Notes: generated by a model not told the origin, from the sequence alone. A stretch of DNA of 12,938 nucleotides from an uncultured Gammaproteobacteria bacterium (GCA_913043075.1 CAJWLI010000019.1:1-12938), one strand, 5' to 3'. Positions 1-7,284 are shown, counted from the stretch's first letter. Program-made: numbers and translations.

Positions 1-1
1 T

Positions 2-328
2 GCGAGATCAGCTAGCGCATACACTATTGGATTATTAGCTTGGCTTCTGGGCCTTGGCAGTGCTTTTTCTTTCAATTTAATGAGTGGTTTTACGTTGCTG
101 CCAGAGAAATCTTTCTTTGATTCGATGGATTTTCTCTCAAACAATGTCCTACTTCCCTTTGGCGGGATACTCATTAGTCTTTTTGTCGGATGGAGGCTAA
201 AACCAGAAATCCTCTTAGATCAGCTCCCGGAAATCCCTCGGTTTTTTTTGGACCTTTTGATTTTTTCGCTTCGATTCATAGCGCCTGGAGCCATATTCTT
301 AGTTTTCGCGATGAGTTTTTTGAAATAA
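2..328 (+). CDS. NSS-family Na+-dependent transporter, C-terminal end (5' partial)
   Basis: This is the last 108 residues of a protein that begins before the window; the reading frame is open from base 2, so the in-frame ATG at 80 is internal. The visible part holds about three hydrophobic membrane segments. The first is near residues 8-22 (TIGLLAWLLGLGSAF). The second runs through SNNVLLPFGGILISLFVGW, a pattern I recognise from the last helices of bacterial neurotransmitter:sodium symporters of the YocR/YhdH type. The third is FFLDLLIFSLRFIAPGAIF. Family members use the Na+ gradient to import amino acids or related solutes across the inner membrane. The substrate cannot be told from this fragment because the binding site lies in the missing N-terminal half. 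The stop codon directly abuts the ATG of ratA, so the two genes are probably co-transcribed. Confidence 0.8.
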   Translation, partial: ARSASAYTIGLLAWLLGLGSAFSFNLMSGFTLLPEKSFFDSMDFLSNNVLLPFGGILISLFVGWRLKPEILLDQLPEIPRFFLDLLIFSLRFIAPGAIFLVFAMSFLK

Positions 329-766
329 ATGCCTCAAATTAATCGTTCAGCTTTGATGCCTTTTAAACAGAAGGATATATATAATCTGGTGAACGATGTT
401 GAAGCTTACCCTGATTTTCTTCCTTGGTGTTCCTCAGCTAAGATTTTAGAGAAGTCCTCGGACCATGTTCTGGCTAAGCTTACGCTAAAAAGGGTTGGAG
501 TAAGTTATGACCTCGTAACGAGGAATCGCTTAAGCCCCTATAACTTTATCGATATCGAGTTTGTTGAGGGACCACTCCAAAGCTTAAACGGGAGGTGGGT
601 CTTTACCGAGTTGGGAGATTTAGGGTGTAAAGTCGAGATGAGTCTTTGTTTTGAGTTAAAGAAACAGCTCATTGATAAAGCTATGGGTTCGATTCTCGAG
701 AACGCTGCTGAAAACATGGTTAGACTTTTTAGTTCCAGAGCAGAATCTGTTTTTGAGGAGCTTTAA
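329..766 (+). CDS. ratA: RatA-like SRPBCC/START-domain protein
   Basis: The 145-residue product is a single START-like (SRPBCC, polyketide cyclase-type) domain. It opens with MPQINRSALMPF and continues with YNLVNDVEAYPDFLPWC, TRNRLSP and VEGPLQSLNGRWVF, all matching E. coli RatA (YfjG). In E. coli RatA was reported as a toxin that blocks 70S ribosome assembly; homologues such as Coq10 bind ubiquinone, and which role applies here is open. The length is typical. The ATG directly follows the TAA of the transporter gene (no spacer) and has no clear Shine-Dalgarno, which suggests translational coupling. The usual partner rnfH (ratB) is missing: after a 70-base gap comes convergent bamE. That gap has an AT-rich stretch but no convincing terminator. 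Confidence 0.88.
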   Translation: MPQINRSALMPFKQKDIYNLVNDVEAYPDFLPWCSSAKILEKSSDHVLAKLTLKRVGVSYDLVTRNRLSPYNFIDIEFVEGPLQSLNGRWVFTELGDLGCKVEMSLCFELKKQLIDKAMGSILENAAENMVRLFSSRAESVFEEL

Positions 767-836
767 AAAAATTTGAAAACGAGTTCGGCCGGATGGATGC
801 TCATCAGATCAAAAAGTTTTTGGCTATCTTTTAATC

Positions 837-1187
837 CTATTCGTTTTCTTGAATATTTTCACTTGGAACATAGTTCCCAAAAAAATGCGTTAATTTGTTT
901 TCCTCGAAATAAATCGACAATGTTTGCTTGTTCAGTTTTTCGCCTGAAATTTGGATCGTATAGACGTAGTCCCATCGCTCTTTTGTAAGCGGATCTTCTA
1001 GGACTGGATTCCCCAAAACGAATCTAACTTGGCTTTTTGACATTCCAGGCTTTAAACGATCAATCATCTGCTGAGTTATAACGTTTCCTTGCTGAATTCT
1101 TAATTTATATACTCCGGGGAAGCCAAAACCAGAGCATCCAGAAATTAGTATTGAGCAAATTATCGCGATGAAATTAAGCCTGAACAA
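837..1187 (-). CDS. bamE: Outer membrane protein assembly factor BamE (SmpA/OmlA lipoprotein)
   Basis: BamE is a small lipoprotein of the BAM complex, which inserts beta-barrel proteins into the outer membrane. The 116-residue product has a short hydrophobic signal peptide ending in the lipobox LISGC, so Cys18 would be the lipidated first residue of the mature protein. The SmpA/OmlA fold follows: VYKLRIQQGN (about 26-34), then LKPGMSKSQVRFVLGNPVLEDP (about 45-66) and RWDYVY (71-76). These match conserved BamE segments. The start must be TTG at 1187: an in-frame stop lies 12 bases upstream, no ATG or GTG follows before the signal peptide, and AGGAAG sits 5 bases ahead. The gene is divergent from fur, the omlA/fur arrangement known from Pseudomonas and Xanthomonas, and convergent with ratA. 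Confidence 0.92.
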   Translation of the reverse strand: MFRLNFIAIICSILISGCSGFGFPGVYKLRIQQGNVITQQMIDRLKPGMSKSQVRFVLGNPVLEDPLTKERWDYVYTIQISGEKLNKQTLSIYFEENKLTHFFGNYVPSENIQENE

Positions 1188-1192
1188 ATTTT

Positions 1193-1198
1193 CTTCCT
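1193..1198 (-). promoter_or_regulatory. Ribosome binding site fixing the TTG start of bamE
   Basis: On the minus strand AGGAAG ends 5 bases before the TTG at 1187. It supports the non-ATG start, and the in-frame stop just upstream leaves no longer alternative. Confidence 0.7.
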
Positions 1199-1221
1199 AG
1201 GTAGACCAATTAAGTTGAAGT

Positions 1222-1251
1222 AGTGTATCTTGCTTTAAGTTACTATGTAAT
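1222..1251 (-). promoter_or_regulatory. Candidate sigma-70 promoter for bamE
   Basis: On the minus strand ATTACA (1251-1246) is followed after 18 bases by TACACT (1227-1222); each box matches 4 of 6 consensus positions. Transcription would start near 1215, leaving a leader of about 28 bases. The match is modest. The fur promoter must lie in the same 89-base gap, but I could not place it with a normal spacer: TTGAAG at 1215-1220 and TACTAT at 1241-1246 are 20 bases apart. Confidence 0.3.
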
Positions 1252-1276
1252 TGATTGGCGATAAATAGATAAAAAA

Positions 1277-1690
1277 ATGCCCGAAAAAAGTAAAGAGTTA
1301 AAAGAAGCTGGATTAAAGATTACGCTCCCGCGAATTAAAATTCTTCAGGTTCTTGAAGATTCGACAGTTCAGCATGTGAGCGCGGAAGACGTCTACAAGA
1401 TGCTGATTGCTGCGGAAGAAGAGATTGGATTGGCGACTGTCTACAGAGTTTTGACCCAGTTTGAGCAGGCTGGATTGGTTACCAGACACAACTTTGAAGG
1501 GGGGCACTCAGTTTTTGAATTATCTAAGCAAGACCATCATGACCATATTGTTTGTCAGAAATGTGGGAAAATAGCCGAGTTTTCAGATGAAAAAATTGAA
1601 TCCAGACAGAGGGAAGTGGCTGAATCTTTGGGCTATATTCTTTTAGATCACAGTCTAAACATGTACGGTTTGTGTCCAAATTGTCAGTAG
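1277..1690 (+). CDS. fur: Ferric uptake regulator Fur
   Basis: Fur is the iron-dependent repressor that, with Fe2+, binds Fur boxes ahead of iron-uptake genes. The 137-residue product closely follows E. coli Fur: LKEAGLKITLPRIKIL at the N terminus, HVSAEDVYK, and the recognition-helix region EIGLATVYRVL (about 49-59). Then come RHNFEGGHSVFEL and the metal-site segment HHDH (87-90) with Cys93 and Cys96. A second CxxC (Cys133, Cys136) lies at the very C terminus, so a structural zinc site with four cysteines is possible. The His-rich tail of E. coli Fur is absent. The ATG at 1277 follows a run of A with no strong Shine-Dalgarno. I see no good Fur box in the upstream gap, so autoregulation cannot be read from the sequence. 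The gene ends 8 bases from the end of convergent recN. Confidence 0.95.
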   Translation: MPEKSKELKEAGLKITLPRIKILQVLEDSTVQHVSAEDVYKMLIAAEEEIGLATVYRVLTQFEQAGLVTRHNFEGGHSVFELSKQDHHDHIVCQKCGKIAEFSDEKIESRQREVAESLGYILLDHSLNMYGLCPNCQ

Positions 1691-1698
1691 ATTGAGTT

Positions 1699-3354
1699 TT
1701 AATCTTCTTCCAGTATAGTTTTTGCGTAGGACAAAGATTGTTCTGTTTCGTGGATTCCACCCAGCATTCTTGCTATCTCCTTTACTCTTTTCTCTGGAGA
1801 GAGTTCCTCAACAACCGTGAATAATTTGTCTTCGTTTTGCTTTTTTGCCACCAGATACTGTGTTTGGCCTTTGGCTGCGATCTGGGGTAGGTGAGTGACG
1901 CACAGAACTTGAGTTCTCCGTCCAAGTTTTTTGAGCAAGTTTCCTACTACCTCCGCAGTTGGTCCTCCAATACCGGCGTCAATTTCGTCAAATACAATTG
2001 TAGGGGTATCTTTCCCAGAAACTGTTGCTACTTGGATTGCTAAACTGATCCTTGATAGTTCGCCTCCGGATGCAATTTTGTTTAAAGATCTTGGTAGCTC
2101 GCCAGGTATGGTCGAGATCAAGAAATCGACTTCATCCACTCCCTCTGCTTGCATTACTCTGCCCTTTGTTATTTCAATTTTAAAGATTGACTCTGACATT
2201 CCTAGACTGCGAAGTATTTCTGTAACCTCTTTTTCTATGCCGCTTGCTACCTTGGACCTTTTAGACGACAGTTTGGCTGCTTCCATCTGATACTCTTCTT
2301 TGATGGTCTCATAAGATTTGCTTAGTTGGAGGTAAGATCGCTCTGATGCATCAAGCCCTGAGAGGGCTTTTCCTATCGTTTCACGAAGACCAACTAGTTC
2401 TTCAGGTTGGATTTTATGCTTTCTCGCTATTTCATAAATATGGCCGAGCCGATCCTCGATTTCAGTTATTCGAAGCGAATCTCCATCAAAATTTTCGAGG
2501 AAACCTGAAAGATCTTTGAACGCCTCGTCCATCTGAATAAGAGAAGATTCAAATAATTCTTTCACCTGAAGTAAGTGTTTACTATCTATTTCAGATATGT
2601 TTTTGAGTGCTTTGTTTATTAGTGATAGTATGTCTCTCTCTTGCTCTGCGTTAATAAGAGATAAAGTCTGTTCAATTTTTTTTCTGTTCTGAGCAGTGTT
2701 TTCCAATTCCTTATACGTAGATTCTAGTCTGTCTGTTTCGTCCTGTTTTAGGTCTAGCGTCTCCAGTTCTTCTAACTGGTATCTTAGTAGCTGTTCTTTT
2801 GCCCCAGTATCAATCCTAGTGTCTTCCATAAATTTGAGCTCTGCCTTAGTCTTTTGTAACTCACTAAAAACTGACGCTACTCTCTTTTTAAGTTCCTCCA
2901 ACTCCGCGTATTTATCAAGCAAATTTAATTGGTGGTTTCTCTTTAGTAGCAGTTGGTGTTCGTGCTGAGAATGGACATCGAGAAGCATCTGGCTGAAAGT
3001 TTTTAGTTCCGATAGGGTGGTCGGGGTGCCATTGATGAAAGCTCTAGATGGTCCTTCTCTCTGGATTACTCGACGCAATATGCACTGTTCTTCATCGTCT
3101 AAATGCTTGTTTTTCAGCCATTCAAGGGCTCTAGGTTGTCGTCGCAAATCAAATCTGGCATTTACTTCGGTCTTATTTTTGTCGGTAGGGATAAGAGACG
3201 AGTCCGCTCTCTCTCCTAACGCTAAACCCAGAGCACCGAGGAGTATAGATTTTCCAGCTCCGGTCTCGCCAGTTATCACATTCATGCTTGCGTTAATCTC
3301 AAGCTCTAAATGGTCTACAAGCTTTAGTGATTGTATATCAATGTTGGTCAACAC
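1699..3354 (-). CDS. recN: DNA repair protein RecN (SMC-like ATPase)
   Basis: RecN is a cytosolic SMC-like ATPase that acts at double-strand breaks in recombinational repair. The 551-residue product is of normal length. The N-terminal half of the ATPase head has Walker A GETGAGKS at residues 29-36. A long charged region follows (about 150-370) that should form the coiled-coil arm. The C-terminal half of the head carries the ABC-type signature SGGELS (about 429-434) and Walker B with IVFDEIDAGIGG (about 453-464), then the H-loop region LCVTHLPQIAA. The start is GTG at 3354, giving the common RecN opening (M)LTNIDIQSL. The Shine-Dalgarno-like AGGA lies 11 bases upstream, slightly far; the next codon, TTG, is an alternative. 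No CTG-N10-CAG LexA box is visible upstream. The gene is divergent from hrcA and convergent with fur. Confidence 0.95.
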   Translation of the reverse strand: MLTNIDIQSLKLVDHLELEINASMNVITGETGAGKSILLGALGLALGERADSSLIPTDKNKTEVNARFDLRRQPRALEWLKNKHLDDEEQCILRRVIQREGPSRAFINGTPTTLSELKTFSQMLLDVHSQHEHQLLLKRNHQLNLLDKYAELEELKKRVASVFSELQKTKAELKFMEDTRIDTGAKEQLLRYQLEELETLDLKQDETDRLESTYKELENTAQNRKKIEQTLSLINAEQERDILSLINKALKNISEIDSKHLLQVKELFESSLIQMDEAFKDLSGFLENFDGDSLRITEIEDRLGHIYEIARKHKIQPEELVGLRETIGKALSGLDASERSYLQLSKSYETIKEEYQMEAAKLSSKRSKVASGIEKEVTEILRSLGMSESIFKIEITKGRVMQAEGVDEVDFLISTIPGELPRSLNKIASGGELSRISLAIQVATVSGKDTPTIVFDEIDAGIGGPTAEVVGNLLKKLGRRTQVLCVTHLPQIAAKGQTQYLVAKKQNEDKLFTVVEELSPEKRVKEIARMLGGIHETEQSLSYAKTILEED

Positions 3355-3441
3355 GTTAGTCGAAATCCTCAGACAGAATAAACTCTGGGTTTGTAACGCT
3401 AGGATCGTCTGAGAGAGTCGATAATGTCAAATTTTAATGCA

Positions 3442-3470
3442 TTGGGAATTTATAGAAGGTAGTTTACTAT
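3442..3470 (+). promoter_or_regulatory. Candidate sigma-70 promoter for hrcA
   Basis: TTGGGA (3442-3447) and TACTAT (3465-3470) are separated by exactly 17 bases; each box matches 4 of 6 consensus positions. The start point would be near 3477, leaving a leader of about 27 bases before the hrcA start codon. This would give basal expression of hrcA and, by read-through, of the chaperone genes. Confidence 0.5.
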
Positions 3471-3477
3471 CTTAAAT

Positions 3478-3499
3478 GAGACCCGAGATAGCGAGACCC
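3478..3499 (+). repeat. Short direct repeat GAGACCC in the hrcA leader
   Basis: The heptamer GAGACCC occurs at 3478-3484 and 3493-3499, separated by 8 bases, immediately downstream of the predicted hrcA start point and ending 4 bases before the start codon. It does not resemble the CIRCE inverted repeat. It could be a regulator site or chance. Confidence 0.4.
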
Positions 3500-3503
3500 A
3501 ACC

Positions 3504-4535
3504 TTGTCAGATCCTTTAAATGAAAAATCTAGAGTTTTGCTAAACTCTTTGGTCGAAAAGTATATTGAGGGAGGCCAACCGGTCGCTTCGAAAGTTTTGG
3601 CGGGCTCCTCAATGGTTCGCGTGAGCCCTGCTACTGTGCGAAGCATTATGGCGGAGCTGGAGGAACTCGGTTATGTTAGTTCTCCCCACCCCTCGGCTGG
3701 AAAAGTGCCAACAGCGCTGGGTTATCGGTTTTTCGTTGATAGTTTGATTAATGTAAGTCCATTAGGCTCGTATGATTTAGCGAATCTCAATCGCTCACTA
3801 GACCCAGATCTATCCTCTAAAGAGCTAGTTGAATCAGCGTCTTTGATGCTTTCCGAGTTTTCGAGAATGGCTGGCCTGGTGACCCTGCCGAAGAGAGATC
3901 AGGCGACGTTACGTCACGTTGATTTTCTTAGTCTAGATGGCAAACGCGTCCTCGTTATTTTAGTTTTGGATGATCACGAGGTTCAAAATCGGGTTATCTA
4001 TACCAAAGAACCTTACACTGAATCGCAGTTGCGAGAGGCTTCGAACTACATGAACGTGAATTTTACTGGTGTTGCCTTGAGCGATGTTCAAGAGCACTTA
4101 GTTCGTTCAATGAAGGTAGATCGAGAAAATATGAACACCTTGATGAAAACCACGCTGGAGGTCGCTGATAAAGCTTTTGAACCGGACACACCCAGTGATT
4201 ATGTTGTTAACGGCCAAGAGCATTTGCTCAATACTAATCGAGCTCTTGATGACGTCCGACAGCTTTTTGAAGCCATTTCGATGAAAGGAGATATTTTGCA
4301 TCTACTTGACCGTTGTATGAGCTCTGAGGGAGTGCAACTGTTCATTGGAAACGAATCCGGTTACGAGGTCCTTGGCGAATGTTCATTGGTTACAGCCCCC
4401 TACCACATTGACGGTGACTTGGTTGGCGTTTTGGGTGTTATAGGTCCCACCAGGATGCCCTACGACAAGGTAATTTCGATCGTTGACGCGACCTCGAAGG
4501 TTCTCAGTGCGGCAATGGAATTCCAAAAAAAATAA
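3504..4535 (+). CDS. hrcA: Heat-inducible transcription repressor HrcA
   Basis: HrcA represses chaperone operons by binding the CIRCE inverted repeat; in the best-studied bacteria its activity depends on GroEL. The 343-residue product has the family's N-terminal winged helix (about 1-80), with VSPATVRSIMAELEELGY as the recognition region and SPHPSAGKVPTALGYRFFVD as the wing. A GAF-like middle part follows, and the C-terminal signature LVGVLGVIGPTRMPYDKV comes near residues 306-323. The start is TTG at 3504: an in-frame TAG at 3489-3491 excludes a longer protein, and the N terminus has the family's usual length. No good Shine-Dalgarno precedes it, so translation may be weak. It is the first gene of hrcA-grpE-dnaK-dnaJ. 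Pseudomonas and E. coli lack hrcA, while xanthomonads have it in this position. No CIRCE element is visible in the window, so its target may be elsewhere, for example groESL. Confidence 0.93.
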   Translation: MSDPLNEKSRVLLNSLVEKYIEGGQPVASKVLAGSSMVRVSPATVRSIMAELEELGYVSSPHPSAGKVPTALGYRFFVDSLINVSPLGSYDLANLNRSLDPDLSSKELVESASLMLSEFSRMAGLVTLPKRDQATLRHVDFLSLDGKRVLVILVLDDHEVQNRVIYTKEPYTESQLREASNYMNVNFTGVALSDVQEHLVRSMKVDRENMNTLMKTTLEVADKAFEPDTPSDYVVNGQEHLLNTNRALDDVRQLFEAISMKGDILHLLDRCMSSEGVQLFIGNESGYEVLGECSLVTAPYHIDGDLVGVLGVIGPTRMPYDKVISIVDATSKVLSAAMEFQKK

Positions 4536-4552
4536 ATTTTTCGATATTTATC

Positions 4553-4580
4553 CTTGAATGCGTTGAATAAGTCCCCATAT
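4553..4580 (+). promoter_or_regulatory. Sigma-32 (RpoH) heat-shock promoter for grpE-dnaK-dnaJ
   Basis: CTTGAAT at 4553-4559 matches the sigma-32 -35 consensus (CTTGAAA) at 6 of 7 positions. CCCCATAT at 4573-4580 is a full match to the -10 consensus CCCCATNT. The 13-base spacer is within the normal range. The start point would be near 4587, about 25 bases before the grpE ATG. It lies in the 76-base gap between hrcA and grpE, so heat shock would raise the chaperones without raising hrcA. Confidence 0.88.
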
Positions 4581-4611
4581 ACATTTCACACAAACTATCT
4601 CGCGGAAAAAA

Positions 4612-5217
4612 ATGACCGGCACAGAAGATGATGAATCTAACAAAATAGATTTTTTAGAGGAAGATCTCGAAAACGACCAAGACATCGAAAGTAACTTGGA
4701 TTCAGATTCCTCAGAGGAAAACTCAAAGAACAGTGAGGAAGAAAAGCTCGAGAAAGTGCATGCTGAGCTTGAGAAGCAAAAGGATTTAACGCTAAGAGCT
4801 GAAGCGGAGTTGCAAAATGTTCTTAAGCGAACAGCGAGGGAAGTAGAGAACGCGCACAAATATGGGTTAGAACGATTCATTCAAAATCTTTTGCCCGTTG
4901 TGGATAGTTTAGAAAAAGCGGCGGAGGCAAGCGCGCCAGATCAGAGTGAGGCTTCAGACACTGCGATCGAAGGAATTAATCTTTGCTGCAAATTGTTGGT
5001 GGATGTTTTAGAAAAAGAGGGAATAAAAGCTATAGATCCATCGGGAGAACCTTTTGATCCCTCTGAGCATCAGGCCATGTCAATGGTCGAGAATTCTGAT
5101 TTGGAACCAAATTCCATAGCGGCAGTGGTGCAAAAGGGTTGGAAACTAAATGAGCGCCTCGTTCGCCCCGCGATGGTTATGGTGGTCAAGGGAAACGAAA
5201 CTAAACCTCCTAAATGA
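4612..5217 (+). CDS. grpE: Nucleotide exchange factor GrpE
   Basis: GrpE drives ADP release from DnaK and so resets the Hsp70 cycle; it acts as a cytosolic dimer. The 201-residue product starts with a very acidic, probably disordered tail (about 1-45, rich in D, E, S and N). A long helix suited to coiled-coil dimerisation follows (about 45-105), then the beta head with the family signature: GEPFDPSEHQAMSMVE (about 145-160) and VVQKGWKLNERLVRPAMVMV (about 172-191). The length is close to E. coli GrpE. The ATG at 4612 follows GGAAAAAA, a weak ribosome site. The sigma-32 promoter lies immediately upstream, and dnaK follows after 82 bases. That gap contains nothing beyond the dnaK ribosome site that I could recognise. 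Confidence 0.95.
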   Translation: MTGTEDDESNKIDFLEEDLENDQDIESNLDSDSSEENSKNSEEEKLEKVHAELEKQKDLTLRAEAELQNVLKRTAREVENAHKYGLERFIQNLLPVVDSLEKAAEASAPDQSEASDTAIEGINLCCKLLVDVLEKEGIKAIDPSGEPFDPSEHQAMSMVENSDLEPNSIAAVVQKGWKLNERLVRPAMVMVVKGNETKPPK

Positions 5218-5288
5218 ATTTTAGGAAATTACTTAATCATTTGAGCACGGCATAGACATCTCGCATGTTCGATCTGTGTCAAGAAACT

Positions 5289-5292
5289 GGAG
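5289..5292 (+). promoter_or_regulatory. Ribosome binding site fixing the dnaK start
   Basis: GGAG at 5289-5292 lies 7 bases ahead of the ATG at 5300. This favours 5300 over the in-frame GTG at 5276, which would add eight residues not found in DnaK proteins. Confidence 0.75.
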
Positions 5293-5299
5293 AATCAAA

Positions 5300-7222
5300 A
5301 TGGGAAAGATAATTGGGATCGATTTAGGGACTACAAATTCATGTGTTGCTGTCCTCGAGGGATCCGAACCTCGAATTATAGAAAACTCCGAAGGCGACAG
5401 AACTACGCCCTCAGTGGTTGGGTACGCTGAAGAAGGCGAAATCCTAGTCGGACAAGCCGCAAAAAGACAGGCTGTTACAAACCCAACAAACACCTTGTTT
5501 GCAGTAAAGCGACTCATCGGACGTCAGTTCAATGATGATGTTGTCCAAGACGACATAGAAAAGGCTCCGTACAGTATTACGAAAGCCGAAAACGGAGACG
5601 CTTGGGTTGAAGTAAAGGGTGAAAAAATGGCCCCACCTCAAATCTCAGCGCAAGTTTTAGCGAAAATGAAAAAAACTGCAGAGGACTATCTAGGCGACGA
5701 GGTTAAGGAAGCGGTTATAACAGTGCCAGCATATTTCAATGATGCCCAGCGACAAGCTACTAAGGATGCAGGAAAAATTTCAGGCCTCGAAGTTAAGCGG
5801 ATCATAAATGAGCCGACGGCAGCGGCTTTGGCTTACGGCATGGACAAAGCTACCGGTGATTCGACTATTGCTGTTTACGATTTAGGAGGCGGTACTTTTG
5901 ATATATCAATTATTGAAATCGCAGATGTTGATGGTGAAAAGCAGTTCGAGGTTTTATCCACCAATGGCGATACGTTTCTAGGGGGAGAGGATTTTGACCT
6001 TCGTTTAATCAACTATTTGGCTGACGAGTTTAAAAAAGACCATGGCATGGATCTGCATAGCGATCCTCTTGCGCTTCAGCGCCTTAAGGAGGCCGCGGAA
6101 AAAGCGAAGATTGAATTATCCACCAGTGGACAGACAGAGGTTAACCTCCCTTATATAACGGCTGATAATTCGGGTCCCAAGCACCTCGTGATAAAAGTTA
6201 CTCAATCAAAATTGGAATCTTTGGTAGAAGACTTGGTGGAGAGAACTTTGGAACCACTCCGGATCGCTTTGAAAGACGCAGATTTAGGCGTTTCTCAGAT
6301 TGACGACATTATCTTGGTTGGTGGACAGACTAGAATGCCCCTTGTTCAATCAAAGGTAAAAGAATTTTTTGGGAAGGAGCCGCGAAAAGACGTAAACCCA
6401 GATGAGGCTGTTGCACTAGGAGCCTCTATCCAAGGAGCAGTTTTAGCAGGAGATGTTAAAGACGTCCTTTTGCTGGACGTGACCCCTTTATCCCTAGGGA
6501 TCGAGACTATGGGTGGCGTCATGAGCGCTTTGATAGAGAAGAACACCACTATCCCAACCCAAAAATCTCAGGTTTTCTCGACTGCAGAAGACAATCAACC
6601 TGCAGTCACCATCCACGTCTTGCAAGGCGAAAGAAAGCAGGCTGGACAAAATAAATCTTTAGGGCAGTTTGACCTTGCTGAAATCCCCCCAGCTCCTAGG
6701 GGCACTCCTCAAATAGAAGTGAGTTTCGATCTAGACGCAAACGGGATTTTAAATGTCTCAGCAAAAGATAAAGCGACGGGCAAAGAACAGTCTATTATCA
6801 TCAAGGCTTCGAGCGGTTTGTCGGACGAAGAAATTGAAAAGATGGTAAGAGACGCCGAAGCAAACGCAGAAGAAGATCAGAAATTCGAAGAGCTGATAGT
6901 AGTGAGAAATGCTGCGGATGGCATTATTCATGCGACCAAAAAGACTCTCGAAGAAGCGGGGGATAAAATAGCTGAAGAGGAGCGAAGTGCCATCCAAGAT
7001 GCAATCACTCAAACTGAGGAGGCTCTTAAGTCCGGAGATAAGGAACAGATAGAGTCTAAGACCAAGGAATTGACAGAGGTGAGCTCGTCTTTGGCGCAGA
7101 AAATGTATACTGAGCCCGGAGCCTCTGAAGGGGCCTCTGAAACAGATAGTTCGTCAAATTCAGACGCGGAAGCGGTCGATGCGGAGTTTGAAGAAGTTAA
7201 GGATGAAAAAATTGATAAGTAG
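5300..7222 (+). CDS. dnaK: Molecular chaperone DnaK (Hsp70)
   Basis: DnaK is the ATP-driven Hsp70 that binds exposed hydrophobic peptides with DnaJ and GrpE. The 640-residue product aligns with E. coli DnaK without gaps through the ATPase domain: IIGIDLGTTNSCVAV (4-18), Lys70, VPAYFNDAQRQATKDAG (142-158), INEPTAAALAYG (169-180, with Glu171) and YDLGGGTFDISI (193-204, with Asp194 and Thr199). The interdomain linker DVLLLDVTPLSLG and a substrate-binding domain with FSTAEDNQPAVTIHVLQGER follow. A helical lid and an acidic flexible tail end in DAEFEEVKDEKIDK, the EEV-type terminus of proteobacterial DnaK. ATG 5300 gives the standard MGKIIGIDLG N terminus. A gap of 62 bases leads to dnaJ, with no terminator seen. 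Confidence 0.98.
   Translation: MGKIIGIDLGTTNSCVAVLEGSEPRIIENSEGDRTTPSVVGYAEEGEILVGQAAKRQAVTNPTNTLFAVKRLIGRQFNDDVVQDDIEKAPYSITKAENGDAWVEVKGEKMAPPQISAQVLAKMKKTAEDYLGDEVKEAVITVPAYFNDAQRQATKDAGKISGLEVKRIINEPTAAALAYGMDKATGDSTIAVYDLGGGTFDISIIEIADVDGEKQFEVLSTNGDTFLGGEDFDLRLINYLADEFKKDHGMDLHSDPLALQRLKEAAEKAKIELSTSGQTEVNLPYITADNSGPKHLVIKVTQSKLESLVEDLVERTLEPLRIALKDADLGVSQIDDIILVGGQTRMPLVQSKVKEFFGKEPRKDVNPDEAVALGASIQGAVLAGDVKDVLLLDVTPLSLGIETMGGVMSALIEKNTTIPTQKSQVFSTAEDNQPAVTIHVLQGERKQAGQNKSLGQFDLAEIPPAPRGTPQIEVSFDLDANGILNVSAKDKATGKEQSIIIKASSGLSDEEIEKMVRDAEANAEEDQKFEELIVVRNAADGIIHATKKTLEEAGDKIAEEERSAIQDAITQTEEALKSGDKEQIESKTKELTEVSSSLAQKMYTEPGASEGASETDSSSNSDAEAVDAEFEEVKDEKIDK
7118..7141 (+). repeat. 12-base tandem duplication in the dnaK tail
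   Basis: Two copies of a 12-base unit, GGAGCCTCTGAA and GGGGCCTCTGAA, lie head to tail and differ at one base. They encode GASE-GASE in the disordered C-terminal tail. This looks like a recent in-frame slippage duplication in a length-tolerant region. Confidence 0.6.
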
Positions 7223-7284
7223 ACCGAATTTGGTGTTGCGTTGAGGCTTAATGCGGTTAGGGTTCTTATAGATAAGAAAAGAAA

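Noticed and set aside
809..823. AAAAAGTTTTT between ratA and bamE as a bidirectional terminator
   Set aside because: The palindrome has no loop and no GC stem, so it would not form a stable terminator hairpin.
773..988. Plus-strand frame of 71 codons after ratA, in the place where rnfH would be expected
   Set aside because: It lies mostly antisense to bamE, starts with TTG without a ribosome site, and shows no RnfH-like residues.
1252..1270. AT-rich stretch with GATAAAT and GATAAA ahead of fur as a possible Fur box
   Set aside because: The half-sites have the wrong spacing and no inverted partner, so the match to the 19-base Fur box is poor.
3017..3412. 131-codon plus-strand frame opposite the 5' part of recN
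   Set aside because: It is antisense to the Walker A region of RecN, is rich in Ser and Cys as shadow frames usually are, and has no recognisable domain.
3425..3430. Perfect TTGACA on the minus strand as a -35 box for recN
   Set aside because: The best -10 at 17-18 bases (GATCCT) matches only 3 of 6 positions, so I did not list it as a promoter; the -35 box alone may still be real.
5276..5299. Upstream in-frame GTG start for dnaK adding eight residues
   Set aside because: The added residues are not part of DnaK proteins, and GGAG lies 7 bases before the ATG at 5300.
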